A stretch of 64,000 bases of DNA from Pseudomonas karstica (GTDB taxonomy: Bacteria > Pseudomonadota > Gammaproteobacteria > Pseudomonadales > Pseudomonadaceae), in NCBI RefSeq assembly GCF_009707515.1, contig NZ_WLYI01000030.1:23465-87464 (forward strand), in the 5' to 3' direction. Within the stretch, counting starts at the first letter, position 1, and every line of letters starts with the position of its first letter. A model generated the notes under the pieces. The model was not told where the DNA came from. It saw only the letters and a list, made by a program, of their open reading frames with translations, and searched no databases. Below are positions 17,656 to 26,434 of this stretch, one piece after another. The translations under genes were made by a program, and so were the position numbers.

Positions 17656-18238
17656 TCATCCGGTGCAACACCGCACAATCCTCGGCATGCCAATCGGCCA
17701 GTTCAGGCCATGGATTGTCGGGAAGATTGACCAGCACGGTTTTAGTCCCCGCCGCCCGGCCGCAATCCAGGTCAAAACGGTAGTCACCCACCATCACCAT
17801 CTCGCCCGGCATCACGTCCCAGGCCTCTGCAAGTTTCAGCAGGCCGCCCGGATCAGGCTTGGGCGGCGCATCATCGCGCCCCAGCACATCCTCGGCCGCA
17901 AAGCAGTCCGCCAAGCCAATGGCTTGCAGCGTCACATGGGCCAGTTCCCGGGCATTGCGAGTCAGGATGCCGAGGCGGTAGCCGCGCCCGGCCAACCCCC
18001 GCACCAGTTCCACCGCGCCCTCGGCCGCCACCGAACCCAAGGCCAATTCCCGCTCATGCTCCAGCAACCAGCCATGCTTGGCCGCCGCTTCAGCCGGCGG
18101 CAATGCCGCCAGGTGCGTGAGAATGTCGTCGGTCGCCGGAATATCCAGGGCCACGCGAATCGCCGCAAAGTCATGCACGGCGACGGTCAGGGTACCGTCC
18201 ATGTCGAATACCCAGTGCTTGATGTCCGTCAGGCTCAT
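17618..18238 (-). CDS. HAD-superfamily phosphatase (subfamily IA)
   Basis: 206 residues from the ATG at 18238, which overlaps the tesB stop by 4 bp; the longer frame inside tesB is not needed. Motif I is VFDMDGTLT with the nucleophile Asp, motif II is LGILTRNAREL (Thr), and motifs III/IV are KPDPGG and MVGDYRFDLDCGRAAG. A small helical cap lies between motifs I and II. It resembles phosphoglycolate-phosphatase-like enzymes, but the substrate is not assignable. Transcribed with tesB. Confidence 0.85.
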   Translation of the reverse strand: MSLTDIKHWVFDMDGTLTVAVHDFAAIRVALDIPATDDILTHLAALPPAEAAAKHGWLLEHERELALGSVAAEGAVELVRGLAGRGYRLGILTRNARELAHVTLQAIGLADCFAAEDVLGRDDAPPKPDPGGLLKLAEAWDVMPGEMVMVGDYRFDLDCGRAAGTKTVLVNLPDNPWPELADWHAEDCAVLHRMIIETTPPAPQAR

Positions 18239-19104
18239 GCCCAATCCTTGCGATGGCGGATCAAGCCTTCCTGGGTCACCGAGGCCACCAGTTGGCCGGC
18301 GCGGTTGTACACGCTGCCCCGGGAGAAACCACGGGAATTGCCAGCCCACGGGCTGTCCATGGCATAGAGCAACCAGTCATCGGCCCGCAGGTCGGCGTGG
18401 AACCACAGCGCGTGGTCGAGGCTGGCGACTTGCATATCCTTGTGCCATACGGTCTTGCCATGGGGCAGCAACGAGGTGGTCAGCAAGCCGAAGTCCGAAG
18501 CATAGGCCAGCAGGTACTTGTGCAACGCCGGCGAGTCGGCCAGCGCGCCATCGGCACGGAACCACACGTACTTGATCGGATCGGCCGGCTGCGGATTGAA
18601 CGGATCCTTCTCGGTCACTGGCCGCACTTCGATGGGCTTGGGGCACAACAACTTGTCGCGCATATGCTCGGGAATCAGGTGCGCCCGCTGCTGGGTCAAT
18701 TCCAACTCCGACGGCAGGTTTTCCGGGCCGACCACCTGCGGCATGGTTGTCTGATGCTCGAAGCCTTCTTCGTCGTACTGGAACGAGGCACTGCAGGTAA
18801 AAATCGGGTTGCCTTTCTGGATCGCCGTCACCCGGCGCGTGCTGAAACTGCCGCCGTCGCGTACCCGGTCGACTTGATAGACCACCGGCAACGCCGCATC
18901 ACCAGGCCGCAAAAAATAGCCATGCAGGGAATGCACATGCCGCGCTTCTTCAACGGTCTGGCTGGCCGCCGACAACGATTGGCCCAGCACCTGGCCACCG
19001 AACAACTGGCGAAAGCCCAAATCCTGGCTACGGCCGCGAAAGAGGTTTTCCTCGATCGGCTCCAGGGTCAGCAGGTCCACCAGGTCTTCCAACACTTGGC
19101 TCAT
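18235..19104 (-). CDS. tesB: Acyl-CoA thioesterase II
   Basis: 289 residues, the family length. It contains two hot-dog domains; FLRPGDAALPVVYQVDRVRDGGSFSTRRVTAIQ and the C-terminal ASLDHALWFHADLRADDWLLY and GFSRGSVYNRAGQLVASVTQEGLIR segments are diagnostic. The catalytic Asp is the one in SLDHALWFH. It hydrolyses medium- and long-chain acyl-CoA in the cytoplasm. Confidence 0.95.
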   Translation of the reverse strand: MSQVLEDLVDLLTLEPIEENLFRGRSQDLGFRQLFGGQVLGQSLSAASQTVEEARHVHSLHGYFLRPGDAALPVVYQVDRVRDGGSFSTRRVTAIQKGNPIFTCSASFQYDEEGFEHQTTMPQVVGPENLPSELELTQQRAHLIPEHMRDKLLCPKPIEVRPVTEKDPFNPQPADPIKYVWFRADGALADSPALHKYLLAYASDFGLLTTSLLPHGKTVWHKDMQVASLDHALWFHADLRADDWLLYAMDSPWAGNSRGFSRGSVYNRAGQLVASVTQEGLIRHRKDWA

Positions 19105-19147
19105 AGAGCAACACTCCTACAACAATCTATTAGGCATTCCGGGCTGC

Positions 19148-19717
19148 CTATCCGTGCAGCGTATCCAACCATTGGGCGCGGGTGATGCGGTACAAAACAT
19201 GATGGCGCAGCGGATCATCGGCTGCGACCTTGGGGTGTTCAAAATCTGCCAGGGGATCGTAATGCATACCGATAGCCTGCATGACCTTTTGTGATGGCAG
19301 ATTGGCCTGGGTGGTGAAGGCGACGACTTCATCCTGCTGCAACCGGTCGAAACCACAGCGCAATGCAGTCCAGGCCGCCTCACTGGCGTAACCCAGGCCC
19401 CAATGCTCCTTGGCCAACCGCCAGCCGATTTCCACCGCCGGGGTGAAGTCCGCTTCAAAGCCGACATTCAGCAACCCGGTAAGGCCGATAAACTCGCCAG
19501 TATCCTTGCGCTGCAAGGCCCACAGGCCAAAGCCATATTCGGCGAAGTGGCCGCGAACCCGGCCAATCAGCGCGGCGCTTTCCAGGTGGCTCAGTTTGGC
19601 CGGAAAATAGCGCATCACCTGCGGGTCGGCGCACATGCGCGCAAATTCCGGCAGGTCAGTATCGCGCCATTGGCGCAGCACCAGGCGTGCGCTTTCCAAT
19701 TCCAGTATCGGCTCCAT
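19148..19717 (-). CDS. GNAT-family N-acetyltransferase (RimJ/RimL-like)
   Basis: 189 residues. The N-terminus LELESARLVLRQWRDTDLPEFARM is typical of the RimL-like GNAT branch; the acetyl-CoA-binding region is around EIGWRLAKEHWGLGYASEAAWTAL (residues 95-120). Substrate unknown; relatives acetylate protein N-termini, polyamines or antibiotics. It stands alone, 43 bp from the tesB start on the same strand and divergent from the HDAC-like gene. Confidence 0.87.
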   Translation of the reverse strand: MEPILELESARLVLRQWRDTDLPEFARMCADPQVMRYFPAKLSHLESAALIGRVRGHFAEYGFGLWALQRKDTGEFIGLTGLLNVGFEADFTPAVEIGWRLAKEHWGLGYASEAAWTALRCGFDRLQQDEVVAFTTQANLPSQKVMQAIGMHYDPLADFEHPKVAADDPLRHHVLYRITRAQWLDTLHG

Positions 19718-19792
19718 GGGGCCCCTCCCTTGCCATGTGCGTAAGTGTACCGCGCTGTTAAGATCCGTCGCTGGTTCCCGTCAGAAATTGCC

Positions 19793-20713
19793 ATGCCTTT
19801 ACCATTGATCTACCACGACGACTACAGCCCCGAGTTCCCGGCGGACCACCGTTTCCCCATGGACAAGTTCCGCCTGCTGCGCGACCACCTGGTGGACAGT
19901 GGCCTGACACTGGACAGCCAATTGCTGCGCCCGCAACTGTGTACGGCGCAGATTCTCGCACTGGCCCATGAACCTGGGTATATCGAGCGTTATATGAGCG
20001 GCGAGTTGTCCCGCGAAGACCAGCGACGTCTCGGCCTGCCCTGGAGCGAAGCCTTGGCGAGACGCACCGTGCGGGCTGTCGGCGGCTCACTGCTGGCAGC
20101 CGAACAGGCGCTGGAACACGGGCTGGCCTGCCACCTGGCGGGTGGCACCCACCACGCCCATTACGACTACCCGGCGGGCTTCTGCATCTTCAATGACCTG
20201 GCGGTGATCAGTCACTATCTGCTGGAAAGCGGCCGGGTCAACCGGGTGCTGATCTTCGACTGCGACGTGCATCAGGGTGATGGTACCGCACGCATCCTGG
20301 AACACACCCCGGACGCCATCACCGTGTCCCTGCACTGTGAAAAAAATTTCCCGGCGCGCAAGGCCCGCAGCGACTGGGATATCCCGCTGCCGATGGGCAT
20401 GGGCGATACCGAGTACCTCAAGGTGGTGGACGATGCCCTCAACTACCTGCTGCCGCTCTACCAACCCGACCTGGTGCTGTACGACGCCGGCGTCGATGTG
20501 CACAAGGACGACGCCCTCGGCTACCTCAAGTTGACAGACGCCGGCGTGGCCGCCCGAGACGAAAGCGTGATGCGTCATTGCCTGGGCCGCGATATACCGG
20601 TGGTTGGTGTGATCGGCGGCGGCTACAGCAAGGATCGCCCGGCCCTCGCCCGCCGCCACGGCATTCTGCATCACAGCGCGCAGCGGGTCTGGACGTCCTC
20701 CGGTTGCCATTGA
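19793..20713 (+). CDS. Histone-deacetylase-family hydrolase
   Basis: 306 residues from the ATG at 19793, where the conserved start MPLPLIYHDDY begins. Active-site signatures are AGGTHHAHYDYPAGFCIFND, FDCDVHQGDGTA (zinc ligands Asp/His) and YDAGVDVHKDD. Bacterial members deacetylate small molecules such as acetylpolyamines or acetylated proteins. The substrate here is unknown. Confidence 0.88.
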   Translation: MPLPLIYHDDYSPEFPADHRFPMDKFRLLRDHLVDSGLTLDSQLLRPQLCTAQILALAHEPGYIERYMSGELSREDQRRLGLPWSEALARRTVRAVGGSLLAAEQALEHGLACHLAGGTHHAHYDYPAGFCIFNDLAVISHYLLESGRVNRVLIFDCDVHQGDGTARILEHTPDAITVSLHCEKNFPARKARSDWDIPLPMGMGDTEYLKVVDDALNYLLPLYQPDLVLYDAGVDVHKDDALGYLKLTDAGVAARDESVMRHCLGRDIPVVGVIGGGYSKDRPALARRHGILHHSAQRVWTSSGCH

Positions 20714-20790
20714 TGGGTGAGTGGCCTGTGGATAACTCATTGCCCGCTGGCGAGTGGAACGCGGTTGCGACCGTCATTACCGTCCTCGGG

Positions 20791-20796
20791 TAGAAT
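20791..20796 (+). promoter_or_regulatory. Putative -10 element before the flavoprotein gene
   Basis: TAGAAT lies 35 bases before the ATG. A weak -35 (TTGCGA) is 20 bp upstream of it, which is longer than ideal. Confidence 0.35.
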
Positions 20797-20830
20797 GCTC
20801 GACCTACTTTGCCGAACCGCAGTCATCCCC

Positions 20831-22093
20831 ATGCCTCAGACCCACGCCCACCCTCACCACGTCATCATCATTGGCGGCGGCCCCGCCGGGCTGATGGCTG
20901 CCGAAGTGTTGAGCCAAGCGGGCGCCAAGGTCGACCTGTATGACGGCATGCCCTCGGTGGGCCGCAAGTTCCTGCTGGCGGGCGTGGGCGGCATGAACAT
21001 CACCCATAGCGAAGCCTATCCGGCGTTTCTCTCGCGCTACGCCGACCGGGCGCCGCAGATGGCGCCGCTGTTGCGTCAGTTCGGTGCCGAGGCGTTGTGC
21101 GAGTGGATTCATGAGCTAGGGATTGAGACCTTTGTCGGCAGCTCCGGCCGAGTCTTTCCCACAGACATGAAAGCCGCACCGCTGCTGCGCGCCTGGCTCA
21201 AGCGCTTGCGAGACCAAGGTGTAGTTATCCACACCCGCCATCGCTGGCTGGGTTGGAATGACGATGGCAGCCTGCTTATGCACAGCCCCGAGGGCGATAA
21301 ACGCCTGCGCGGCGACGCGGTGCTGCTGGCCCTGGGTGGCGGCAGTTGGTCGCGCCTGGGATCCGATGGGGCGTGGCTCAAGTTACTGGAAGATAAAGGC
21401 GTCCCCTACGCCCCCCTGCAACCGAGTAACTGTGGCTTCGAAGTGTCAGCCTGGAGCGAGTTGATGGTCAGTAAATTCGCCGGTGCGCCGTTGAAAAACG
21501 TCGCCATTGGCCTGGCGGATCACAAGCCAAGACTGGGGGAATGCGTGATCACTGTCACCGGTATCGAGGGCAGCTTGATCTACGCGCTGTCGGCGTCGAT
21601 TCGTGAAGCGATCAACCGGGATGGATCCGCTACGGTGCATATCGACCTGTTGCCGAGCAAGCCGTTGGACAAAGTCTTGGCGGCACTGGCCAAACCACGC
21701 GGGTCGCGCTCGATGAGCAAGCATTTGCACAGTCAGTTGGGTTTGGATGGGGTGAAAGCCGCACTGCTGCGGGAGCTGGCGCCTGCCGGACACTTCAACG
21801 ATCCGGATCGATTGGCTGTCGACATCAAGGCGCTGCCCCTGACACTCGTGAAAGCCAGGCCCCTGGACGAAGCCATCAGCACCGCAGGCGGCGTGCCGTT
21901 TGAGGCGCTGGATGAGCGCTTGATGCTCAAACGGGTTCCGGGAGTGTTTTGCGCAGGCGAGATGCTGGACTGGGAGGCACCCACCGGCGGGTATTTGCTG
22001 ACGGGATGTTTTGCCAGTGGGCGAGTGGCTGGGCGCGGAGTTCTGGAGTGGCTTAGGAGCAGTTGCAAGCTTAAAGCGACCTCACCTAACTGA
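20831..22093 (+). CDS. HI0933/BaiN-like NAD(P)/FAD-dependent flavoprotein
   Basis: 420 residues from the ATG at 20831; upstream in-frame codons encode no conserved sequence. IIIGGGPAGLMAAEVLSQAGAKVDLYD (residues 11-37) is the FAD-binding Rossmann motif, LLALGGGSWSRLGSDG the second flavin segment, and GVFCAGEMLDWEAPTGGYLLTGCFASG the C-terminal FAD motif. From memory this fits a Pseudomonas-type subfamily of HI0933/YhiN flavoproteins without an established reaction. The hairpin repeat overlaps its stop codon. Confidence 0.85.
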   Translation: MPQTHAHPHHVIIIGGGPAGLMAAEVLSQAGAKVDLYDGMPSVGRKFLLAGVGGMNITHSEAYPAFLSRYADRAPQMAPLLRQFGAEALCEWIHELGIETFVGSSGRVFPTDMKAAPLLRAWLKRLRDQGVVIHTRHRWLGWNDDGSLLMHSPEGDKRLRGDAVLLALGGGSWSRLGSDGAWLKLLEDKGVPYAPLQPSNCGFEVSAWSELMVSKFAGAPLKNVAIGLADHKPRLGECVITVTGIEGSLIYALSASIREAINRDGSATVHIDLLPSKPLDKVLAALAKPRGSRSMSKHLHSQLGLDGVKAALLRELAPAGHFNDPDRLAVDIKALPLTLVKARPLDEAISTAGGVPFEALDERLMLKRVPGVFCAGEMLDWEAPTGGYLLTGCFASGRVAGRGVLEWLRSSCKLKATSPN

Positions 22094-22123
22094 GCGTTCC
22101 CACGCTCTGCGTGGGAACGCTCA
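22091..22123. repeat. Perfect hairpin between convergent genes (GTTCCCACGC family, copy 2)
   Basis: TGAGCGTTCCCACGC (22091-22105) and its exact complement (22109-22123) with a 3-nt loop. It includes the stop codon of the flavoprotein gene and precedes the rhlE stop, so it serves two convergent transcripts. Confidence 0.85.
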
Positions 22124-22153
22124 GATGCAGAACACTTGCCGCTTAAAGCTGCC

Positions 22154-23485
22154 TCACTTCTTCTTTCGCGGCCCGGTATTGAACACCGGCACTTTGCGCA
22201 CCGGCTTGAGTGAAGGCTCCGCCACCGACACCTCGCCACTTTCCACCCACTTGCCCAGGTTGCGTTTGCCGCCACCTGTGGTTTTGGGTTTCTTCGGCTT
22301 TTTCGGTTTCTTCACCACCTGGCCACTGGCATCGGTATCCGGCACCCGATGCTCCGGTTCAAAATCCTGTTCCATGTGCCGGGTCAGCGTCTGACGGGTC
22401 AACATTTCAATGGCCGACAGCATGTTCACTTCATCGGCACACACCAGGGAAATCGCCTCACCGGTGTTGCCCGCACGACCGGTACGGCCGATACGATGGA
22501 TGTAGTCTTCGGCGACGATCGGCAGGTCAAAGTTGACCACCAGCGGCAAGTCTTCAATGTCCAGGCCACGGGCCGCCACGTCGGTGGCCACCAGGATCTG
22601 TACATCGCTGGTCTTGAAACGGTCCAGGGCGCGCTGACGGGTAGCTTGTGGCTTGTCGCCATGAATGCCGTCGGCATTGACGCCCAGGCCCTGGAGTTTT
22701 TCCACCAGCGCATCCACGCCATTGCGGGTTTTGGCAAACACCAACACCTGCTTCCAGCGGCCCTTGCGCATCAGGTGCACAAACAACTCTGCCTTACGCT
22801 TTTTGTCCACCGGCACCACCCATTGCTTGACGGTGTTGGCGGCGACGTTGCGCGGGCTGACTTCGATGCTCAGCGGATCATTGAGCATCTGCCCGGCCAA
22901 TAGGCGGATCTCATCGGAGAAAGTCGCGGAGAACAGCAGGGTCTGGCGTTTTTTCGGCAGTACGCGGTAGATATTCGACAGTTCTTCCGAGAAGCCCAGG
23001 TCGAGCATGCGGTCGGCCTCGTCCAGCACCAGGGTTTGCAGTTGGTTGAACTTCAGCGCGTTCTGGCGGAACAGATCCAACAAACGACCTGGCGTTGCCA
23101 CCAGCAAGTCGACGCCTTTGCGCAGCTTCATCATCTGCGGGTTGATGCTGACGCCGCCATACACCGCGTACGTGCTCAGCGGCAGGTTTTGCGCATACTG
23201 GGCCACGCTTTCGTGAACTTGCTCGGCCAGTTCGCGGGTGGGTACCAGGATCAGCGCGCGTACCGAGTTGGCGGTGACTTTCGGCCCTTCCATGGCCAGC
23301 AGTTGCAGCAGCGGCACGGCGAAACCTGCGGTTTTGCCGGTGCCGGTCTGGGCTGCGGCCATCAGGTCGCGACCGGCCAGCACCGCCGGAATGGCTTGCG
23401 CCTGCACCGGCGTCGGGGTCTGGTAGCCAAGCGTCTCAAGGGCGCGCAGCAAGGGTTCGATCAGGCCAAGGGTGGCGAAAGTCAT
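22154..23485 (-). CDS. rhlE: DEAD-box ATP-dependent RNA helicase RhlE
   Basis: 443 residues. The Q motif (TFATLGLIEPLLRALETLGYQTPTPVQ), AAQTGTGKT, VLDEADRMLD, SATFS, and HRIGRTGRAG are in order. After the two RecA domains (about 1-370) comes a basic, low-complexity tail with repeated KKPKK that probably binds RNA. The short tail fits the RhlE1 paralogue rather than the longer RhlE2 of Pseudomonas. Role: RNA unwinding in ribosome assembly or mRNA decay. Confidence 0.92.
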   Translation of the reverse strand: MTFATLGLIEPLLRALETLGYQTPTPVQAQAIPAVLAGRDLMAAAQTGTGKTAGFAVPLLQLLAMEGPKVTANSVRALILVPTRELAEQVHESVAQYAQNLPLSTYAVYGGVSINPQMMKLRKGVDLLVATPGRLLDLFRQNALKFNQLQTLVLDEADRMLDLGFSEELSNIYRVLPKKRQTLLFSATFSDEIRLLAGQMLNDPLSIEVSPRNVAANTVKQWVVPVDKKRKAELFVHLMRKGRWKQVLVFAKTRNGVDALVEKLQGLGVNADGIHGDKPQATRQRALDRFKTSDVQILVATDVAARGLDIEDLPLVVNFDLPIVAEDYIHRIGRTGRAGNTGEAISLVCADEVNMLSAIEMLTRQTLTRHMEQDFEPEHRVPDTDASGQVVKKPKKPKKPKTTGGGKRNLGKWVESGEVSVAEPSLKPVRKVPVFNTGPRKKK

Positions 23486-23533
23486 GGAAGTACCGTAGGA
23501 AAAATTCAGCGTAAGAGCGCAATGCGCGGCAGT

Positions 23534-24430
23534 TTACCTTATTTCCGGTTTCGGCTTGCGCCACTGTGGCAGGCTGATCAATAGCACGGCGCTAATAATC
23601 ACCAGCATCGCCAGCGCCTCTTCCACGCCAATGCTCTCACCGACAAACACAATCCCCAGCAACACCGCCACCGCCGGGTTGACGTAGGCATAACTGGTGG
23701 CCGCTGCCGGGCGTACATGCTTGAGCAGGTACATGTAGGCGTTGAAGGCGATGATTGAACCGAACACCACCAGATACGCCAGGGCCAGCCAGCCTTCCAG
23801 CGGCGGCATGGCGGGCAGGTGCTCACCCTTGAGCGCGCTGCCGACCAGCAGCATGACACCCGCGATCAGCATTTCAGCGGCGCTGGCCATCGCGCCCTGG
23901 GGCAGCGGCAGGTGCCGGCTCCACACCGAGCCAAAGGCCCAGGACGCCGCGGCGAACAACAGCAAGGCCGCCCCGAGGGGGCTCGACTGCAAGTTGGAGC
24001 CCATATTGAGCATGGCGATGCCGATGATCCCCAACGTCACCCCCGCCCACTCCAGACGCGTATTACGCGCGCCCCAGAAATAACCGCAGAGCAAGGTAAA
24101 CAGCGGCACCGTCGCCACGGCCAATGCTGCCACGCCGGAGGTCACGCCGGTGTGTTCAGCAACACTGACCGCGCCATTGCCGAAGGTCAGCAGCAAAATG
24201 CCGATCTTACCCGCCGCCTTCCACTGCTCCCAAGTCGGCGCTGGCACGCCGCGCCACCGTAAATAGCCATACATCAACGCCCCTGCCACACAGAAGCGAA
24301 TCCCCGCCAACAGCAACGGTGGCCAATACTCGACACCAATACGAATCACCAGGTAGGTAGACCCCCAGATCACGTACAGCGCAAAAAAAGCAGCGATCAA
24401 CGGTAAGGGAAAGCGGCGTGGGCCAGGCAT
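23534..24430 (-). CDS. EamA/DMT-family exporter next to an Lrp-type regulator
   Basis: 298 residues, ten predicted membrane segments, two EamA repeats. The start ALYVIWGSTYLVIRIGVEYWPPLLLAGIRF is the conserved first helix of the YedA/RhtA-like group. It is transcribed away from the Lrp/AsnC gene with 160 bp between the starts. That arrangement is common where an Lrp-type regulator controls an amino-acid exporter, so amino-acid efflux is a reasonable guess. Confidence 0.85.
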   Translation of the reverse strand: MPGPRRFPLPLIAAFFALYVIWGSTYLVIRIGVEYWPPLLLAGIRFCVAGALMYGYLRWRGVPAPTWEQWKAAGKIGILLLTFGNGAVSVAEHTGVTSGVAALAVATVPLFTLLCGYFWGARNTRLEWAGVTLGIIGIAMLNMGSNLQSSPLGAALLLFAAASWAFGSVWSRHLPLPQGAMASAAEMLIAGVMLLVGSALKGEHLPAMPPLEGWLALAYLVVFGSIIAFNAYMYLLKHVRPAAATSYAYVNPAVAVLLGIVFVGESIGVEEALAMLVIISAVLLISLPQWRKPKPEIR

Positions 24431-24528
24431 GGGGCAGCTCTGCGGCAGGACAAGGGAGGCTTATTCTAGAAAGTCAGCTTCGTAAACATAAGTTACAAAA
24501 CCTGTTTAAAGCGCCGGTACACTTTTCA

Positions 24529-24557
24529 AACCATGGTTATCAAGGCTATAAACCATG
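24529..24557. promoter_or_regulatory. Repeated AACCATG half-sites between the exporter and Lrp-type genes
   Basis: AACCATG at 24529 and 24551 (22 bp apart, about two helical turns), with overlapping CATGGTT at 24532. Lrp-type octamers bind such phased inverted half-sites, so this may be the autoregulatory site. Confidence 0.35.
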
Positions 24558-24590
24558 CTTTCAAAAGCCACATGTTCCCGGAGCCTTATC

Positions 24591-25052
24591 ATGGACAAAT
24601 ACGACCGCATGCTTCTCAGCGCACTGCTGGAAGATGGTCGCGCGTCCTACGCGCAGTTGGCCCGCACGGTAAACCTCTCTGCCCCGGCCGTGGCCGAGCG
24701 GGTGGCCAAGCTGGAAGCCAGTGGCGTGATCACCGGCTACCAGGCCAAGGTCGACCTGTCCAAGATAGGCCTGCCCATCCAATGCGTGATCGAACTGCGC
24801 TTGACCAATCATGGCAGCCAGAAGGTCTACGACGAACTGAGCAAAATCCCCGAACTGACCGAGTGCCACCGGGTTACCGGCGATCCCTGCGTGATCATGC
24901 AAGCGGCGGTAGGGGCGATGCCGGAGCTGGAAGCGCTGATCAACCGTGTGGCGAAGTTTGGTTTCAGCAAGACCTCGATCATCCTGTCCAGCGCGATAGA
25001 GCGGCGGGTGCCGTTGGGGCAGTTGGGGGGGAATGGGAAGAGTGGTGGGTGA
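24591..25052 (+). CDS. Lrp/AsnC-family transcriptional regulator
   Basis: 153 residues from the ATG at 24591, which has GGAG upstream. The N-terminal helix-turn-helix is MDKYDRMLLSALLEDGRASYAQLARTVNLSAPAVAERVAKLEASGVI (residues 1-47), followed by the RAM ligand-binding domain (about 60-140). The last nine residues are Gly/Ser-rich. It probably senses an amino acid and regulates the divergent EamA exporter. Confidence 0.88.
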   Translation: MDKYDRMLLSALLEDGRASYAQLARTVNLSAPAVAERVAKLEASGVITGYQAKVDLSKIGLPIQCVIELRLTNHGSQKVYDELSKIPELTECHRVTGDPCVIMQAAVGAMPELEALINRVAKFGFSKTSIILSSAIERRVPLGQLGGNGKSGG

Positions 25053-25088
25053 GCCCCAGGCGGCGGTATTTACATAAACCTTAACCTC

Positions 25089-25175
25089 GCCGCAGGACCT
25101 TCGACAATTTCAAAACCCAGGCGACTGCTGCGCAGCCGATCGCAGGCTGCGCCAGCGGCTACAGGTTTTCGACAA
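25089..25175 (+). repeat. Intergenic repeat with conserved 44-bp core, copy A
   Basis: Runs from CGCAGGACCTTC to TTTTCGACAA. The core CGACTGCTGCGCAGCC-gatcgca-GGCTGCGCCAGCGGC, with its CTACAGG extension, is identical to copy B at 37641-37728 and one base different from copy C at the window end. The core can fold by pairing CTGCGCAGCC with GGCTGCGCCAG. It fills the gap between the Lrp gene and the exonuclease gene. Confidence 0.85.
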
Positions 25176-25191
25176 GTCCAAGAGCTGTCGG

Positions 25192-25815
25192 TTAGAACCC
25201 TCGATGCTTCTTCAGGTGATCATTGATTTTCGCCGCTGGCACTTTCTGCAAGCTGCACAGCAAGTCGTGTGACAGCTCGCGCAAGCCGTGGGTACCGCGC
25301 AGTTCCTGGGCCAGGTGAGCCGTCAGGTTAGCCGCCATTTCGGCATCGGCCATGGCCCGGTGAGCCTTGCCGGTGTGGGGCAACCGGGCAAATGAAGTCA
25401 AGGTGCCGAGCTTGTGGTTCGGCGCCGCGGGCATCAGGCGGCGAGCCAGCAACAGCGAGCAGGCAAACCTCTGCAGACGGGTGCGGCGAATCAGTCCCAG
25501 TTCAAAGTCCCAGAATTTCTGGTCGAACGCCGCGTTGTGGGCCAGCAGTGGCGTGGTTCCGACGAACTCATTGACCTCGTTCATCACCCGCTCGGCTGGC
25601 GGCGCGGTGCGCAGCATCGCGTTACTGATGCCAGTCAGTTGCTCGATAAACCCTGGCACCCTGACGCCTGCATTCATCAGGCTCTGGTAACGGTCCACGA
25701 TCTGGCCCTGTTCCAGGATAACCACGGCAATTTCCGTAGCCCTGCAACTACTGCTCGGCGAGATGCCGGTGGTTTCAAAGTCGATGACCGCTATACGTTC
25801 CAAACCTGTTCCCAC
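25192..25815 (-). CDS. DEDDh 3'-5' exonuclease (DnaQ/RNase T-like)
   Basis: 207 residues. ExoI motif VIDFETTGISP (Asp/Glu), ExoII LLAHNAAFDQKFWDFE (Asp) and ExoIII HRAMADAEM (His and Asp) give a complete DEDDh active site. It is a single-domain protein without the clamp-binding or helicase regions of replicative epsilon. Its function is probably nucleic-acid processing or repair. It is preceded by the NYN gene on the same strand with a 13-bp gap, so the two are likely co-transcribed. Confidence 0.85.
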   Translation of the reverse strand: MGTGLERIAVIDFETTGISPSSSCRATEIAVVILEQGQIVDRYQSLMNAGVRVPGFIEQLTGISNAMLRTAPPAERVMNEVNEFVGTTPLLAHNAAFDQKFWDFELGLIRRTRLQRFACSLLLARRLMPAAPNHKLGTLTSFARLPHTGKAHRAMADAEMAANLTAHLAQELRGTHGLRELSHDLLCSLQKVPAAKINDHLKKHRGF

Positions 25816-25828
25816 CCCATCTTAAAAT

Positions 25829-26305
25829 CTATTTGAGCAACAACGCGCCTTCGATCGGCACGTAGCGGCTGGCAGCGCGTATCAACGAATTGGCCGTCAA
25901 CCCCGGCACACCGTAGGCCACGGCTTCGACGCCGTGCTTATGGATGATGCGGTCGAGCAACATATCGAAATCGCCGTCGCCGGAGGCCAGCACCACTTCA
26001 TCGACATGGTCGGCGGCGTCCATGATATCGATGGTGATGCCTACATCCCAGTCACCCTTGGCCGATCCGTCGCTGCGCTGGATGTAGGGCTTGAGCTTCA
26101 CGGTAAAACCGAGATTGCGCAGGATCTGCTGGAACTGCTGCTGCTTGCTGTCGCCACGGTCGATGGCATAGGCATATGCCTCGACAATCTGCCCGCGCTG
26201 GCTGATATCAGCCCACAGGGCGGCGTAGTTGAAGTGGCAGCCATACGCCTGGCGCACGGTGTAATAGAGGTTTTGGACATCGGCGAACACTGCAATTTTT
26301 TTCAC
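25829..26305 (-). CDS. NYN-domain (LabA/DUF88-like) putative nuclease
   Basis: 158 residues. IAVFADVQNLYYTVRQ carries the first conserved Asp/Asn and VVLASGDGDFDMLLDRI the second acidic cluster of the PIN-like NYN fold. The KGDWDVGITIDIMDAADHVD segment between them is also conserved. Likely an RNA-processing nuclease. The paired exonuclease gene follows. Confidence 0.85.
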   Translation of the reverse strand: MKKIAVFADVQNLYYTVRQAYGCHFNYAALWADISQRGQIVEAYAYAIDRGDSKQQQFQQILRNLGFTVKLKPYIQRSDGSAKGDWDVGITIDIMDAADHVDEVVLASGDGDFDMLLDRIIHKHGVEAVAYGVPGLTANSLIRAASRYVPIEGALLLK

Positions 26306-26401
26306 CGCAAATCCTCATGGCGCAGGCTGGAACCCCAGATTCAAGGGGCTGGAAAGGCTGCCAGTATGCCAGCCACGAGGAAGTTTCCGAGAAAAATCGG
26401 C

Positions 26402-26423
26402 CCGGGGCGACGAAGCGCCCCGG
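26402..26423 (-). terminator. Terminator after the DUF2076 gene
   Basis: CCGGGGCG and CGCCCCGG with a 6-nt loop; on the minus strand a run of five T follows about five bases after the stem. Confidence 0.65.
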
Positions 26424-26434
26424 ATGAGGACGCA

